A stretch of DNA of 64,000 bases from positions 45,539,720-45,603,719 of the forward strand of contig NC_059504.1 in the NCBI RefSeq assembly GCF_914767665.1, given 5' to 3'. The position numbers and the translations under genes are program-made. The stretch is from Harmonia axyridis (taxonomy: Eukaryota > Arthropoda > Insecta > Coleoptera > Coccinellidae). The notes beneath the pieces are model-generated. The model saw only the letters and a list, made by a program, of their open reading frames with translations, was not told the origin of the DNA and made no database searches. Position 1 is the first letter of the stretch, and every line of letters starts with the position of its first letter. This document shows, in pieces, positions 24,433-35,515 of this stretch.

Positions 24433-25660
24433 GGACCATTGGAATATATGAATCTAATACTCTTGGTGGTATCTACGTTGACGAATAAAGTGAATTAAAA
24501 AAAAAAGTGTATTACTCTCTAGGCCCGGTACTTATTGAATGGAGTGTTAAGATTTAAGACACAATTACCAGGCGAGTATAAAAAAATCCTCAATGTTAAA
24601 CATAATCGAAACAAGAACCTATAAAAAAAATATTCAACCATAGTCAATGTGCGCGTATCGAATACAAACTCAACATCCCTATCGTCCAGAAGACTGACCG
24701 TAGCCTACAATGCGTTTCTGTTTTATTTCCCATACCATGAGGCACGTTCCTCAGCTTAATCGTACTGTTGTAATGTGTGTATTGCTCTCTCCGCATTTAT
24801 TACCGATAAATTACATACCTTGTCTATTGAAAACACTGAGGAAGTCTGATTGTGAATCGAAGATAGGGCTAATACGAGTAATCATGATGGCAATTGAGTC
24901 TCATGACGCATTTCTTCTAACACCAAATTAATATATAGAATCCAATGAGATGGCGAATGCATGGGAATTTTTCTCCTTCATTTCTACCAATTACTCCGAT
25001 TTTTATGAAATTGCGGCATAGCAAACTTAAGTGTAAGATTTTACGTTGTTATGATCTCAGTCAGAGCAAACTGTGGCATTTAAAAAACAACATTCTCGAA
25101 AATAGACCGGAATAGAACTGTTCTCTTCTATTGATATTTGTTCTAGGCTAAGAAATCTTAGAAAGAGAAGAAGAAGAGTCTATGCTGCTCGTAGAGGGGC
25201 TTATCGCAGTTTCTTGGGAATTTTTTGTAAACAATTTGATGAAAATGACTATCGATAATATATATATATATATAAGGGTTAGGTTAGGCTTGTGTTTTGC
25301 ATAAACTTGATGGAATCACATATCTTCCAATTCCATATCATTAAGTACAGGCCAAAAAAACGATAATCATTTGGCAATAGCGATGAGAATTGATGATTTG
25401 AGTGATACCCTCTTAATTCTCAAAAAAGTACTGGCCAATCACTCCATCAAAACAAATTTCACACCAAACGGGGGCGTTTTGTGGATGTGATGGTCTCTCG
25501 ATAGTAACATATGCGACAATTTTGCTCGTTGCTATTTGGGGTCATAAGTTCCTTTCTGGAAGGGCTGGTTGTTCCTCGGAACAACTAACCCCAATCGACT
25601 TTAAATCGTATCTGAAATTCTCATGACACATTTTCATTTTATTCTAAAGATCTGAAACTA
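24433..25660. other. No gene recognised
   Basis: AT-rich sequence with a TA microsatellite at 25256-25275. Short frames such as 24710-24931 have no recognisable product. Confidence 0.4.
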
Positions 25661-26600
25661 ACGGGTGTTTTTTTTCGAGGTATATAACTTTAAGTTGGTA
25701 TTTCTGTTCAAGATGGCGACCGATTTAACAGCTGTCAAGTGATTTATTCTCAGTTTGGTTTGGCAATTCATCGTTAATAGACTCACGCCTGAACAACGCT
25801 TACAAATAGTGCAATTTCATTTCGAAAATAATGGTTCTGTGCAGAATACATATCGCGCCCTACGTTCATTTTAATTTTTGTAGCGATAAAGCGCACTTCT
25901 GGTTGAATGGCTACGTCAACAAACAAAACTGCCGCATTTGGAGTGAAGCTATTTCTCAAGTGTATGTCGAAAGACCGTTACATCCAGAAAAACTGACTGT
26001 TTGGTGCGCTTTATGGGCTGGTGGAATCATTGGTCCGTACTCCTTCAAAAACGATGATGGCCAGAACGTTACAGTCAATGGTGATCGGTATAGAGTCATG
26101 ATTACTAAATTTTTCATTCCTGAATTGAACAAACATAATGTCCAAGAGCTGTGGTTCCAACAAGACGGCGCAACATGTCACACAGCTCGTGCCACAATCG
26201 ATTTATTGAAAGACACGTTTGGTGACCGCCTAATTTCATGTTTTGGACCTGTGAATTGGCCTCCAAGATCTTGTGATTCAACGCCGCTAGACTACTTTCT
26301 GTGGGGCTATGTAAAGTCATTGGTCTATGCGGATAAGCCACAAACCCTTGACCATTTGGAAGACAACATTCGCCGTGTTATTGCCGATATACGACCACAA
26401 ATGTTGGAAAAAGTCATCGAATATTGGACGTCCAGATTGGACTACATCCGAGCCAGCCGTGGAGATCATATGCCAGAAATCATATTTCAAATGTAATGCC
26501 ACAAGATTATCTTGCGGATAAATGAAATTCATGTAAATCGAATAATCCATCGTTGTTTTATTGCAATTTAAAATTCTATAGCTCTAAAGGAAACACCCTT
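25661..26600 (+). mobile_element. DD41D (rosa-type) deletion derivative, copy 2, complete ends
   Basis: 940 bp bounded by TA on both sides (25659-25660 and 26601-26602). The left end is ACGGGTGTTTTTTTTCGAGG; the right end is GAAACACCCTT. The internal deletion junction lies at 25866-25885 (TTCATTTTAATTTTTGTAGCGATAAAG), the same position as in copies 1, 3 and 4, although this copy has extra point changes. Confidence 0.9.
25831..26496 (+). pseudogene. Internally deleted DD41D transposase (copy 2)
   Basis: An open 221-codon frame covers SDKAHFWLNGYVNKQN (first Asp; Glu changed to Lys), WFQQDGATCH, and STPLDYFLWGYVKSLV, ending RGDHMPEIIFQM. It starts out of frame with the real N-terminus (near 25780), so it cannot yield a DNA-binding transposase. 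Confidence 0.82.
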
Positions 26601-26699
26601 TAGTGAAATGATTTGCAACATAATTCGCAATTTCTCTTGATTCTGGTAGTGTTAAATCGCTGTCGTCAGATATAATTCACGAATTTAATGCGCAATTGT

Positions 26700-26945
26700 A
26701 AGTTATTTCAAAATTCGAAACGATCGATCCATATTCAAATTCCGTAATCTGTCAATTTTCGTTACAGTCACACCAACTGCCAAGATACAATACAAAAGTC
26801 ACTAGGATATGTAATCTGAATTTTTCATGAATTTCGACAATATATCACAAAACTTGACTGAACTAAAGAAAATATCGTCTAATAACACTTGTTGGAATAG
26901 AAGTCTATTCTGCAACTTGTTTCAGAATATACTATTATGGCCGTG
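26700..26945. repeat. Dispersed repeat, inverted relative to 34500-34790
   Basis: The stretch containing ACACCAACTGCCAAGATACA and TCTGCAACTTGTTTCAGAAT reappears as its reverse complement at 34500-34790 with the same internal order. It is non-coding, probably a MITE or SINE-like repeat. It abuts a transposase fragment at 26955. Confidence 0.75.
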
Positions 26946-26949
26946 TTTT

Positions 26950-27185
26950 TTCGCGAAGAAGTGATCGAAATTGGCCACCGAGATTTGGCGATTTAACACC
27001 TTTAGACTTTTTTATTTGGGACTGCGTGAAAGATAAGATCTATGACAGTGCTCCACAATCAATTCAAGACCTTAAAGATGAATTTCGTGAAATTAGGAAC
27101 GACATACAGCCAAATGTGCTTATTAGTCATGAAAACATTCATGGAAATGAATGTTTTCCTTGCGCAAACCTTCATTTTCTGATAT
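26950..27185 (+). pseudogene. Rosa/mariner-like transposase C-terminal fragment
   Basis: Reads NWPPRFGDLTPLDFFIWDCV with the third catalytic Asp, then KDKIYDSAPQSIQDLKDEF and NDIQPNV. It belongs to the same second family as the minus-strand copies at 54.6-55.7 kb and 57.4-59.7 kb (compare KDKVYANASQSIQDLEDGI there). The fragment lacks both ends of the element. Confidence 0.7.
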
Positions 27186-28190
27186 TTGAATGGTGTCTTG
27201 CCAAGATGTAACGTTTCTTTGTCGATTATCAGAAATCTAACAATCTCCTCCGATTACCAGATAGTTCTAGTCATTAAAAAAAAACTGTCTTACTAATCGA
27301 TGTAATCTAAAAAGATCCCGACCCCTCAAAGTTTAACCGTTTCATTTTCCATAATTTCACACCTTATTTTCTACTCGAAATTTGCGGCCGATCGTCCAGC
27401 CCACCATCTTCACGGCCCTCACGAGATTGTTTTTTTACAGCGATCAAATATCGGTTAAGAACCCCGAAGAAAATATGGCTGCGAGATAGCATCTCGACTC
27501 GTTTAATTATGAACTATAATAACAGTGGTTCTCCAGGGTTCCAATACCCATGTGAGAATTGATTATTACTTACGGTGGTACCTGACACCATAGACGGATC
27601 TGGACTGATTTATGGCTTTCCTATGGTAATGGTGTATATTTTGGGCACATCGTCTCATCATGTGTACCATCATTTACGAGTTGTCTATGCACACACATCT
27701 AATTTCAATCATTAAGTGGCGTAGAACGGGGTATTTAGGGCTGTCTATCACTCGACTCAACTCATTATGGGTTGTTGGGGTTATATTAGTGGGTAGTGAT
27801 AGGGTAGTAAACATTATCGGAATGGGAGTAAATTGAAGTGTAGGTAGCCCATATATTTCTTTTTGAAATTAAGCACCTTTTAGACGTAATACTGTTGCAA
27901 CAAATTGATTTCAATATTTTGACTTGAGAACCTGGGTGTATTGCTTCCTTGTTTTTCGATTTCCAAATTTTCACTCAGACTTAGCTTTAACTTCTACATT
28001 TCTCTTTCGATTCGATTAAATTTTGATGAAATTTGGTATGGGCATTCAGTTAGGATCGTAGATGATCCAATATGAAATTGAGCTCTTTCGGATATAGGGT
28101 ATACGTTTAGCATTCGCAAACGTAAAATTTCCGATATTTCCATATCTCGCTTACTTTCTGATGTTGATGATATTGCATCCACATCGATTC
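27186..28190. other. No gene; GC-richer block at 27350-27620
   Basis: No readable gene. A block of raised GC (about 27350-27620) shows no repeat similarity within this window. Confidence 0.4.
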
Positions 28191-28194
28191 CCAC

Positions 28195-28545
28195 TTGAAT
28201 TGGAGGATTCATGTTGACGCTGTTAGCAAAAAATTCAATAGCTCTTACTTTGCCATATGTAGAGTTCGAAGTTCACTTCCTTTGCGATTCATCCTGAGCA
28301 TCTATTACAGCTTATTTTATAGTCACCTATCTTATAACATCCTGCTCTGGGGTAATTCATCGGACGTTGGCAGAGTTTTTGATCTGCAGAAGAGGATTCT
28401 GCGTATGATATGTAATATCGCGCTGAGGTCCTCCTGTAGACCAGATTTCATTGAAAATGGTCTCCTCACTCTGGCCTCGATTTTTATTTTCAAATGTTTG
28501 ATTTATACAATAAAAACGAATGTAACATGACCAAACTTTCGAGCT
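28195..28545 (+). pseudogene. CR1/Jockey-like LINE ORF2 C-terminal fragment
   Basis: The 111-codon frame reads NWRIHVDAVSKKFNSSYFAI, YYSLFYSHLSYNILLWGNSS, and VFDLQKRILRMICNIALRSS. This is the region after the RT palm, and it corresponds to ERVFIAQKMAMRIMFHMKYR of the LINE at 19266-20555. The last part (SIFIFKCLIYTIKTN) also corresponds. No tail is visible. Confidence 0.75.
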
Positions 28546-28552
28546 TTCATAG

Positions 28553-28935
28553 CTACAGTACAAGAAATGAGGGATTTCCTTTAATTCCTGAGTGATCAGG
28601 GACTAAACAGACCCTCTTATTCTTGCCTATTTCATTGAGTTTCCTGCGGCTTTCTAATACCTTTTCAGAATCGATGATATGTAAGCTCAATGCTTTGATT
28701 GCAGCCTGGCTGTCAGAATATATACATTTCTGATAGTTTCTTACTAGGTTCATTTCCAATCTCTGCCTGAAAGAAACTTACACAGTGGCCTAAAAAGTGA
28801 GAATTACGTACCAGCCCCGAATACTTCAGCGCCTATCCCTTTGGTGGTCTTAGAACCATCTGTGTACCATTTGATGGTATTTTTTTTCAGAGCTCGGATA
28901 TTGGACTGTCTATCCCAATCTTTCTTAACTACTTG
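28553..28935 (-). pseudogene. LINE RNase H domain fragment
   Basis: On the minus strand the sequence reads IKWYTDGSKTTKGIGAEVFG (first RNase H Asp in TDGSK), then, after frame changes, IYSDSQAAIKALSLHIIDSE (SDSQAA motif) and VCLVPDHSGIKGN (the HSGIKGN block). The order fits an I/R1/Jockey-type LINE RNase H domain that is broken by frameshifts. Confidence 0.75.
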
Positions 28936-29400
28936 ACATCGTAGTGAAGGTTTTTTCGATGCTAGTTATTTTTTTATTATCTCGTCACTTGGAAGGTCCG
29001 CTGATGGTATTTAATTGGTCAGAGAGGACCAGAAGAGGAAAGGCCATTCGATGCCAATCACAATCAATATTTTCCAAAAAAAATGGTGGGGTTATGGAGT
29101 TTTTTAATTTGGTACTACTATTGGTTTTTCCTTTTATCCATAAGTATTTAGGGTTATATCTTGTTGTAATTTGTTTTTGATATTCTGTACTAAATATGGT
29201 ATTTGTTCATAATCGAGCAAAAAGTTTAGGGGTATAAACCTCCAAATTCAAAAATTCGTGGGTGGAATGATTTTTCGCGATCATTATTTGTACAAGAATT
29301 ATGGCTTGATTGCAGTGGTCTCCAATTGCAAATTGTTCATTTTTTCCTAATGTTTCAATGAATATGAATATTCATGAATTGCATTGTTCATTTTTGTTAT
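28936..29400. other. No gene recognised
   Basis: AT-rich sequence with no clear coding frame or repeat ends. Confidence 0.4.
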
Positions 29401-29402
29401 TA

Positions 29403-30577
29403 GGTGTACAACTTTGCTTCCGCCGTTTCGGAAAAGATGGCTGTAGCGGTGAGTTGTAGTCGAAATAAATACGTCTTAGATGTCATACAATAAGCTTAGG
29501 TATTTGTGAATATGACGCCATCTAAATATTAGTCGATTTGTGTCTGCATCATGAAGTTATTCTCGATTAAACATGTCAGTTTACGAGCCAAATTCTCGAC
29601 ATTTGCGGGAGATTTTATTTCCATAGAATGCTCTCAAATACCGATGGTGTGGCCACTTTTAGTGAAAGAACGTGCCGAGAGTGGTTTCAACGCTTCAAGG
29701 TCGGTGATTTTGACGTCAAAGACCAGTACGAGAGAAGGTTTTCGAAGATGCAGAATTGTAGGCATTACTTGATCAAGACTCCTGTCAAACGCAACAAGAA
29801 TTGGCATGATCATTGGGAGTGAAGAAACAAGCAATTTCAAACCACCTGAAAGTCATGGGAATGCTTCAGAAACAAGGAAATTTAGTACCTTACTAGGTGA
29901 AGCTGAGAGGTGTTGGACGGCGTTTGTTTGCTTGTGAACAGCTGCTTGAAAGATAAAGACGGAAGGGATTTCTGCATCGCATTGTGACTGAAAACGAAAA
30001 ATGGGTTCATTACGATAATCCCAAACGCAGAAAATCATGGGGATATCCCGGCCATGCCTCTACGTCGATAACCAATCCAAATATTCGCGGTTCCAAGGTC
30101 AGGTTCAGTATTTGGTGAGACCAGCTCGGCGTAGTGTAGGTACTATGAGTTGTTTTAATCGACTGAAATAACCACAGACAATCGTTATCGAACAAAATTA
30201 ATGCAATTGAGCCGAGCATTGAAAGACAAACGGCCGCAATATAACGTGTGACATGATAAAGTGATTTTACAGCATGACAATGCTCGACCCCATGTTGCTA
30301 AAGTGGTCAAGACATACTTGAAAACGTTGAATGTTGAATAGAAAAGTCCTACTCCAGGCGCCGTATTCTCCATCGTTGCTCCCTCGGACTATCACTTGTT
30401 TCGATCAATGGCACACGGCTGGCTTGATTGATTGGATTGATTCGTGGATCGCTTCAAAAGATGACTAGTTTTTTCAACATAGCGATGGACAATACTTTGA
30501 ATCATGAATGTATAACCAGATTTTCACAATAAAGTCTCAAATTTAGGAAAAAAACCGCGGAAGCAAAGTTGAACGCC
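29403..30577 (+). mobile_element. Mariner element, copy 1 (full length, decayed)
   Basis: The terminal inverted repeats are GGTGTACAACTTTGCTTCCG at 29403 and the reverse complement (CGGAAGCAAAGTTGAACGCC) ending at 30577, each flanked by TA. Its 1,175 bp cover the whole transposase gene, which is broken by many frameshifts but readable in order: GVATFSERTCREWFQRFKVG, GFLHRIVTENEKWVHYDNPK, VILQHDNARPHVAKVVKTYL, and APSDYHLFRSM. The first catalytic Asp (normally in TGDEKW) is changed here to Asn (TENEKW). Two shorter sisters lie at 40445 and 52584. Confidence 0.88.
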
Positions 30578-31690
30578 TATGTATATTCTTGTGTCCTTAT
30601 CCGAATATTCTGACTATGAAGCATATTTGACTTTCGGAGCTTTTTGCTTTCTGGTTTACTGAAAGTAGAATAAAGCTGTATGATCATTTTCGAAATAGAA
30701 AAAACTTCTTGAACAGAAAATTCTTACTCTCCTAATTCGGTTCAGACAATTTTATACAATTTTGGTTTCTTGTCTGCTGGTCTTTCTGTATGCAAATTCT
30801 AGTAAGCCTCAATATTCGTTGTAGATTCTCCCCACAAACATCTTCCAAATTCGCGTCTACCTGAAGCAGTAAGCTTACAAAACTCACGTCGCCTTCAGTG
30901 AAACTCACGAAGCCTTCCACCTTCGTGTTTGTAGACGAGGTGGTGAGCGTCTACAGGTGATAATATTAATCAGGGCGTTCACGTGACCCGAGGCTTAGGG
31001 AAGAGAGTTAACGCCGAACCATCACTTTGAAAAATTGTTTTTTAACGAGGAATCTCGCGGACGGTGAGAGAACCCATCGGCCATCCTGAGATTTTGTGGC
31101 GATGAGGTGTGGAGGACCAAGACTTTGTTTGTATGCAGATACGGTGCGCGTCCTCGCGTTGAATTAGTGTTAAACGTTGACGCGATAGGTATTAATTGGA
31201 TTTGGTGTGTTGTGTGGGCCGAGATTCATCTCGTTGTATTGACGAGGAGGAGGGAAACCAGTCTGGAAAATAATATTCTCCACTCCGAGACGGATTGACA
31301 GGTTCGGAGGAATGTCATTAAGTTGATCGGTGAAATAATCTGTTGATCGATGTGGAAATTTTTGGGATATCTTAGATCTTCTTCGTCTCTGACGGGATTT
31401 TAGATTAGAAAATTGACTGATGGGGAATCGTCTTTCATAATGGAGTTACTGTTAGGTTGGTTAATTGGTTTATGGCCTGGTAGTTTGCGAAAAAAGGTGC
31501 ATATCATCATGTTATAAAACTATGTTTTATGACTTACGTTTCCTTTTATGTCACAGAAATATCTCACGTCTAATGAAAAAAAACGAGAAAAGCATTAGGA
31601 GCTTTCGAGCTTTTGAGTTCTGATACGATCCTACGTCATTTATGCGCTAATGGAGGCCACAGAACTGTATACCGGGTGGTTCAGAAGTCT
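30578..31690. other. No gene; GC-richer block at 30860-31310
   Basis: The block at 30860-31310 is clearly richer in GC and CpG than its surroundings, with no repeat similarity and no recognisable product (the 63-codon frame at 31107-31298 matches nothing I know). It is a possible regulatory block or an unrecognised exon. Confidence 0.35.
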
Positions 31691-31779
31691 GGAAACGGTT
31701 AATTTATTGCACGCACAGGTGTAATATCGATATTCTTATACTGGGCACTGTAGTAATTTCACCCGAGGAATTGAATGGG

Positions 31780-32225
31780 CCCATCAGATTTTGGACCCAA
31801 AAAGGCGTTATACGAGATATGAAGCTCAACTTTGAAATTTCAAATGCAAACCCATCTTTTTTATTACAAATTCGGATTCAGCGGGAGATTTTACATCCGA
31901 ATTGGTTGAAACCAAAATTTTTTCGTCCTTTTTTGGGCTCTATGCAGCGTTTTTTTTTCAAAAATCCGGGGGCGTTCATTAAGATCAGGATGTAAAAACT
32001 CCTTAGTCCTTAGTAATTTTTCTCGTTGAATCGATTGAGCCCATCAAATTTTGGGATAAGAGGCCCAATTTTGAAATTTCAAATGGAAACTCATCTTTTT
32101 TATAACAGATTTCAATGTTGGGCATCTTATCTCTTATAAAGCCGCTTATCTCGTTTAAGGTCCTTTTGCACCCAAAATCTGATGGGCTCAATCGATTCAA
32201 CGAGAAAAATAACTAGGGACCTTGT
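31780..32225. repeat. Repeat with an internal foldback (32006-32222)
   Basis: The segment at 31850-32000 (TTTTACATCCGAATTGGTTG through GGCGTTCATTAAGATCAGGA) reappears inverted at 33245-33395. The adjoining 32006-32222 is a hairpin: the arm TTTTTCTCGTTGAATCGATT at 32019 and its complement AATCGATTCAACGAGAAAAA at 32190 flank about 100 bp. It is non-coding. Confidence 0.75.
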
Positions 32226-32397
32226 AGTATGTATCAGTATGAAGAACCTGTATATTTTCATACTTGAGACGACAAGGTCCGTATAACCAAACACCATCTT
32301 AAAATATAAATATATTTACTATGTTTACCCTTGTCGATCGTGTTGTATTTATCAACTCGCAAGGTTATTGTGAATATACAATATAAATAGTAAATAT

Positions 32398-33000
32398 ACA
32401 GGGTGTTTCCTAAACATGCGGCAAAAATTCAGGGGGTTGTTCCTTGGACTATTTTAAGCATGTTTTGTCCTTGGATGATTTTTGAAAAACCTCTTTGTTT
32501 CGAAGATACAGGGCGAACAACATTTTACATATTTTTAAAATTAATAATAGTTTAAATAAAAATGCGTACCGCACTGTGTTTACTAAGTAGGTACAATTTA
32601 TTTTTAAATTTGTTTAACAACATTCCAATTACTAAAAACGGCAAGTTTTTTGACTAAAAATTGATAAGTGCAGATGGTAAAGGAATACAGATTAAACACG
32701 GTTTTCATTTGAATTCGTTTTGTGATGTATTAGCAATTTTTAGTCAAAAAACTGGCCGTTTTTAGTAATTGGAATGTTGTTAAACAAATTTAAAAATAAA
32801 TTGTACCTACTTAGTAAACACAGTACGGTACGCATTTTTATTTAAACTATTATTAATTTTAAAAATATGAAAAATGTTGTTCGCCCTGTATCTTCGAAAC
32901 AAATAGGTTTTTCAAAAATCATCAAAGGACAAAATATTCTTAGAATAGTCCAAGGAACAACCCCCTGAATTTTTGCCGCATGTTTAGGAAACACCCTGTA
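32398..33000. repeat. 603-bp foldback element with ~266-bp arms
   Basis: From ACAGGGTGTTTCCTAAACAT at 32398 to ATGTTTAGGAAACACCCTGT ending at 32999/33000, the first 266 bases (to 32663) and the last 267 (from 32734) are near-perfect reverse complements, with a spacer of about 70 bp. Both borders lie in TA-rich sequence compatible with a TA target duplication. There is no coding capacity. The terminal ACAGGGTGT resembles ends of Tc1/mariner-mobilised MITEs in insects. RNA across it would form a long hairpin. Confidence 0.9.
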
Positions 33001-33240
33001 TATCATGTCGCTAGATACATAAAATAGTAAGAATGATCTTATTCAATAGTAGTCTGTAATTCATTCATTTGATGCTCACATTCTTGAATTACATCATGTG
33101 AGTTTTCATCTGTGATCAGTACAGTGTGCAGTAAGAAATAAATACCCTTTGATGAGTCTGGAGAGTATTAATTAACCATTCCTTCAACTGCATAACGATT
33201 GACCGAACCTACCCTAGCTGGGTACATCACAACCTCAGTA
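33001..33240. other. No gene recognised
   Basis: Short AT-rich spacer between two repeats. Confidence 0.4.
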
Positions 33241-33242
33241 TC

Positions 33243-33425
33243 AGAATATAAATTTTGCATCCTGATCTGAATGAACGCCTCCGGATTTTGAAACCAAAAA
33301 CGCTGCATAGGGCCCAAAAATGGACGATAAAAATTTTGGTTTCAACCAATTCTAATGTAAAATCTCCCGAATCTGCAATAAAAAAGACAGGTTTGTATTT
33401 GAAATTTAAAAATTGGGTATAGGAC
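33243..33425. repeat. Inverted copy of the 31850-32000 repeat
   Basis: The reverse complement reads GGGAGATTTTACATTAGAAT, TGGTTGAAACCAAAATTTTT and GGCGTTCATTCAGATCAGGA, matching 31885-31990 in order with scattered mismatches. The 70-codon minus frame here is only a reading of the repeat. Confidence 0.78.
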
Positions 33426-34499
33426 GACAAAACGCTCATCTACATTCTGAAATTAAATCCTAGTCGGATTTTGCTCATATATATTTACGAGCTCAACTAC
33501 GGCATTTGATATCCTAACTTACTCTGAAAATCCAAATTTCCAGCTTGGTCCGTTCGAGAGTTGTCGTGTTTACGACCGGCAACACAGAATTCTTACTGTC
33601 ATCGTGACGAAATTATAGAGCATTTAAAAACAAAGCATAACAAAAGACCACTAGTTCATTCTCTAATTTGTTGTATGTTGTACGTATCATCCAATTCCCA
33701 ATATTCAATTGAAAAATAACTGATAGGTTGATATACCTAGTTGAGGCTACCGTTTACGGTGTCTATCACTAGTTTCTGAAAAATTGATCAAGGTAAGTAA
33801 TAACTATTCATTCAATTGGAATTGCGAAAACCATTGTCAATAATCAATTAACATTTATCAATTGAGTTTCTCATGCATAATTTTACACCTTCAGCAGTTG
33901 TTGGTGGCAAGTAACGTGGCGTCATCTGTCGTTATAATTCCGCAGTGGACTCTACTGAATGAAGTTATCTATAACAAAGTCTAACTTCCAGTTATAAACC
34001 TTAGATGTATCTGCTACTACTTTTTTAATTGTGAGGATTAAATAGATATAAAAAACATTAAAACATCACAACCAGAAATCAATCTCCTGCTTCTTAGTTT
34101 TTACGGTTTTGGAAATGGCTTTGACTAGAAATATGCAATAACTGCATAATATGTGATATACTTTCTGAATTGAATTTATTAATTCGATTGAAGAAATTTG
34201 AAATGTATAAAATTCAAGGAATTGAATTAAAACATTCTGGAAAACACTAGGAGGAATCATGGAATTGTAAACTTTCAATTAAACTCAGACTAATCCACTA
34301 ATCTTAAACATCTTCGCTTTGAGAATGCCTGCAACATCTAATCGAATCAAAAATAATGATATATCCGCCTCCGGTTATTTTATTTAATCATAACAAAGAA
34401 AAAAAAACGAAATGTTGGAACATATCATTTATTCATAAGGGTTCAGTTGAGCACATTCATTGTTTATTATATTCCACGTTTCTTAAATAATCTATCCAT
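33426..34499. other. No gene recognised
   Basis: AT-rich intergenic sequence; short frames only. Confidence 0.4.
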
Positions 34500-34790
34500 A
34501 AATAGCATATTCTGAAACAAGTTGCAGAATGGGCTCCTATTCCAACACGAATGCGAAATTCGAAATTTTCGAACGCATGAGTGTTGGAATTGCCTTCTGC
34601 AAATATCATCCAATATTCGTTATTAGACGATATTTTCTCAATTTCAGTCTTTTTGTGAACTATTATCCAAATTCAATGAAAAATCCGGATTATACATCCT
34701 AGTCACTTTTGTATTGTATCTTGGCAGTTGGTGTGATTGTTACGAAAATTGACAGATTAGGGAATTTGTATTTGAATACGTAATGATACG
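34500..34790. repeat. Dispersed repeat, inverted relative to 26700-26945
   Basis: Contains ATTCTGAAACAAGTTGCAGA and TGTATCTTGGCAGTTGGTGT, the reverse complements of words in 26700-26945 in matching order. This copy carries extra sequence between them. Confidence 0.75.
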
Positions 34791-35401
34791 AGTACGTTTC
34801 ATAAAAATCTGAAAATTTGATTTGCCCTATCCAGATTTTCATGAGTGACGACTTGCTTTGCTAAACTCCAAAGCAGTCACCACTGATAAAAATCTGATAA
34901 TTTGATTTGCCATATTCAGATTTTTATGAGCATGACATTGTTTTATATGAAACGAGCTATAGGCTTCAAGTTCACAATGCACTTCCTCTGAAATCCATTT
35001 GAAACGTCTTAAAAAAGATCATGTAATTGCTAATTGTATTTTAGCTACGAAGTTTCATTACCGGCGAATAGAAAATCCTTGATAGTTTACTAGATTGATA
35101 AATGTAAAGACCATCTGTAAATGTTGCAGCGTTTTTCCTTTCAGTAATTGTTGATGCGTTTGGTTCCTAATGCGGAATTACCAGTTTAAAACATCGTGCA
35201 AGAACTTTCCGTATACTTCTTCCACCAAAATAATCTAATTAAAACACGGGCCAAACGGTGGACGTCCTCAATTGATTCAAATGAAGGAAAGCAGACACGT
35301 AATTCCACCCACATGTACAAAAAGCCTTAATTCTGAATTGCTCTGATCATCAGACATATTAGTGGAAAGATTGTTGTGAAGCCGTGTACCTCGCTAGATC
35401 G
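34791..35401. promoter_or_regulatory. Upstream region of the lipocalin-like gene
   Basis: About 600 bp before the first ATG of the gene at 35402. A short direct repeat (AATCTGA(A/T)AATTTGATTTGCC, near 34807 and 34890) is present. I cannot assign a TATA box or transcription start with confidence, so this is called only by position. Confidence 0.25.
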
Positions 35402-35515
35402 ATGTTTGTGAATCTGTTGTTTTTCTTCAGCGTCCTGTTGCCTCTAAGATGCTTTGGGATGAACGACTATTACTGCAGGAATCTGCTTCCGCAGCCTTCT
35501 ATCCTTATAGATCAG
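35402..35515 (+). CDS. Lipocalin-like gene, exon 1 (signal peptide)
   Basis: 38 codons from the ATG, ending ...PSILIDQ before the donor CAG|GTGATT, phase 0. The ATG is chosen because a clean signal peptide follows it. Confidence 0.75.
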
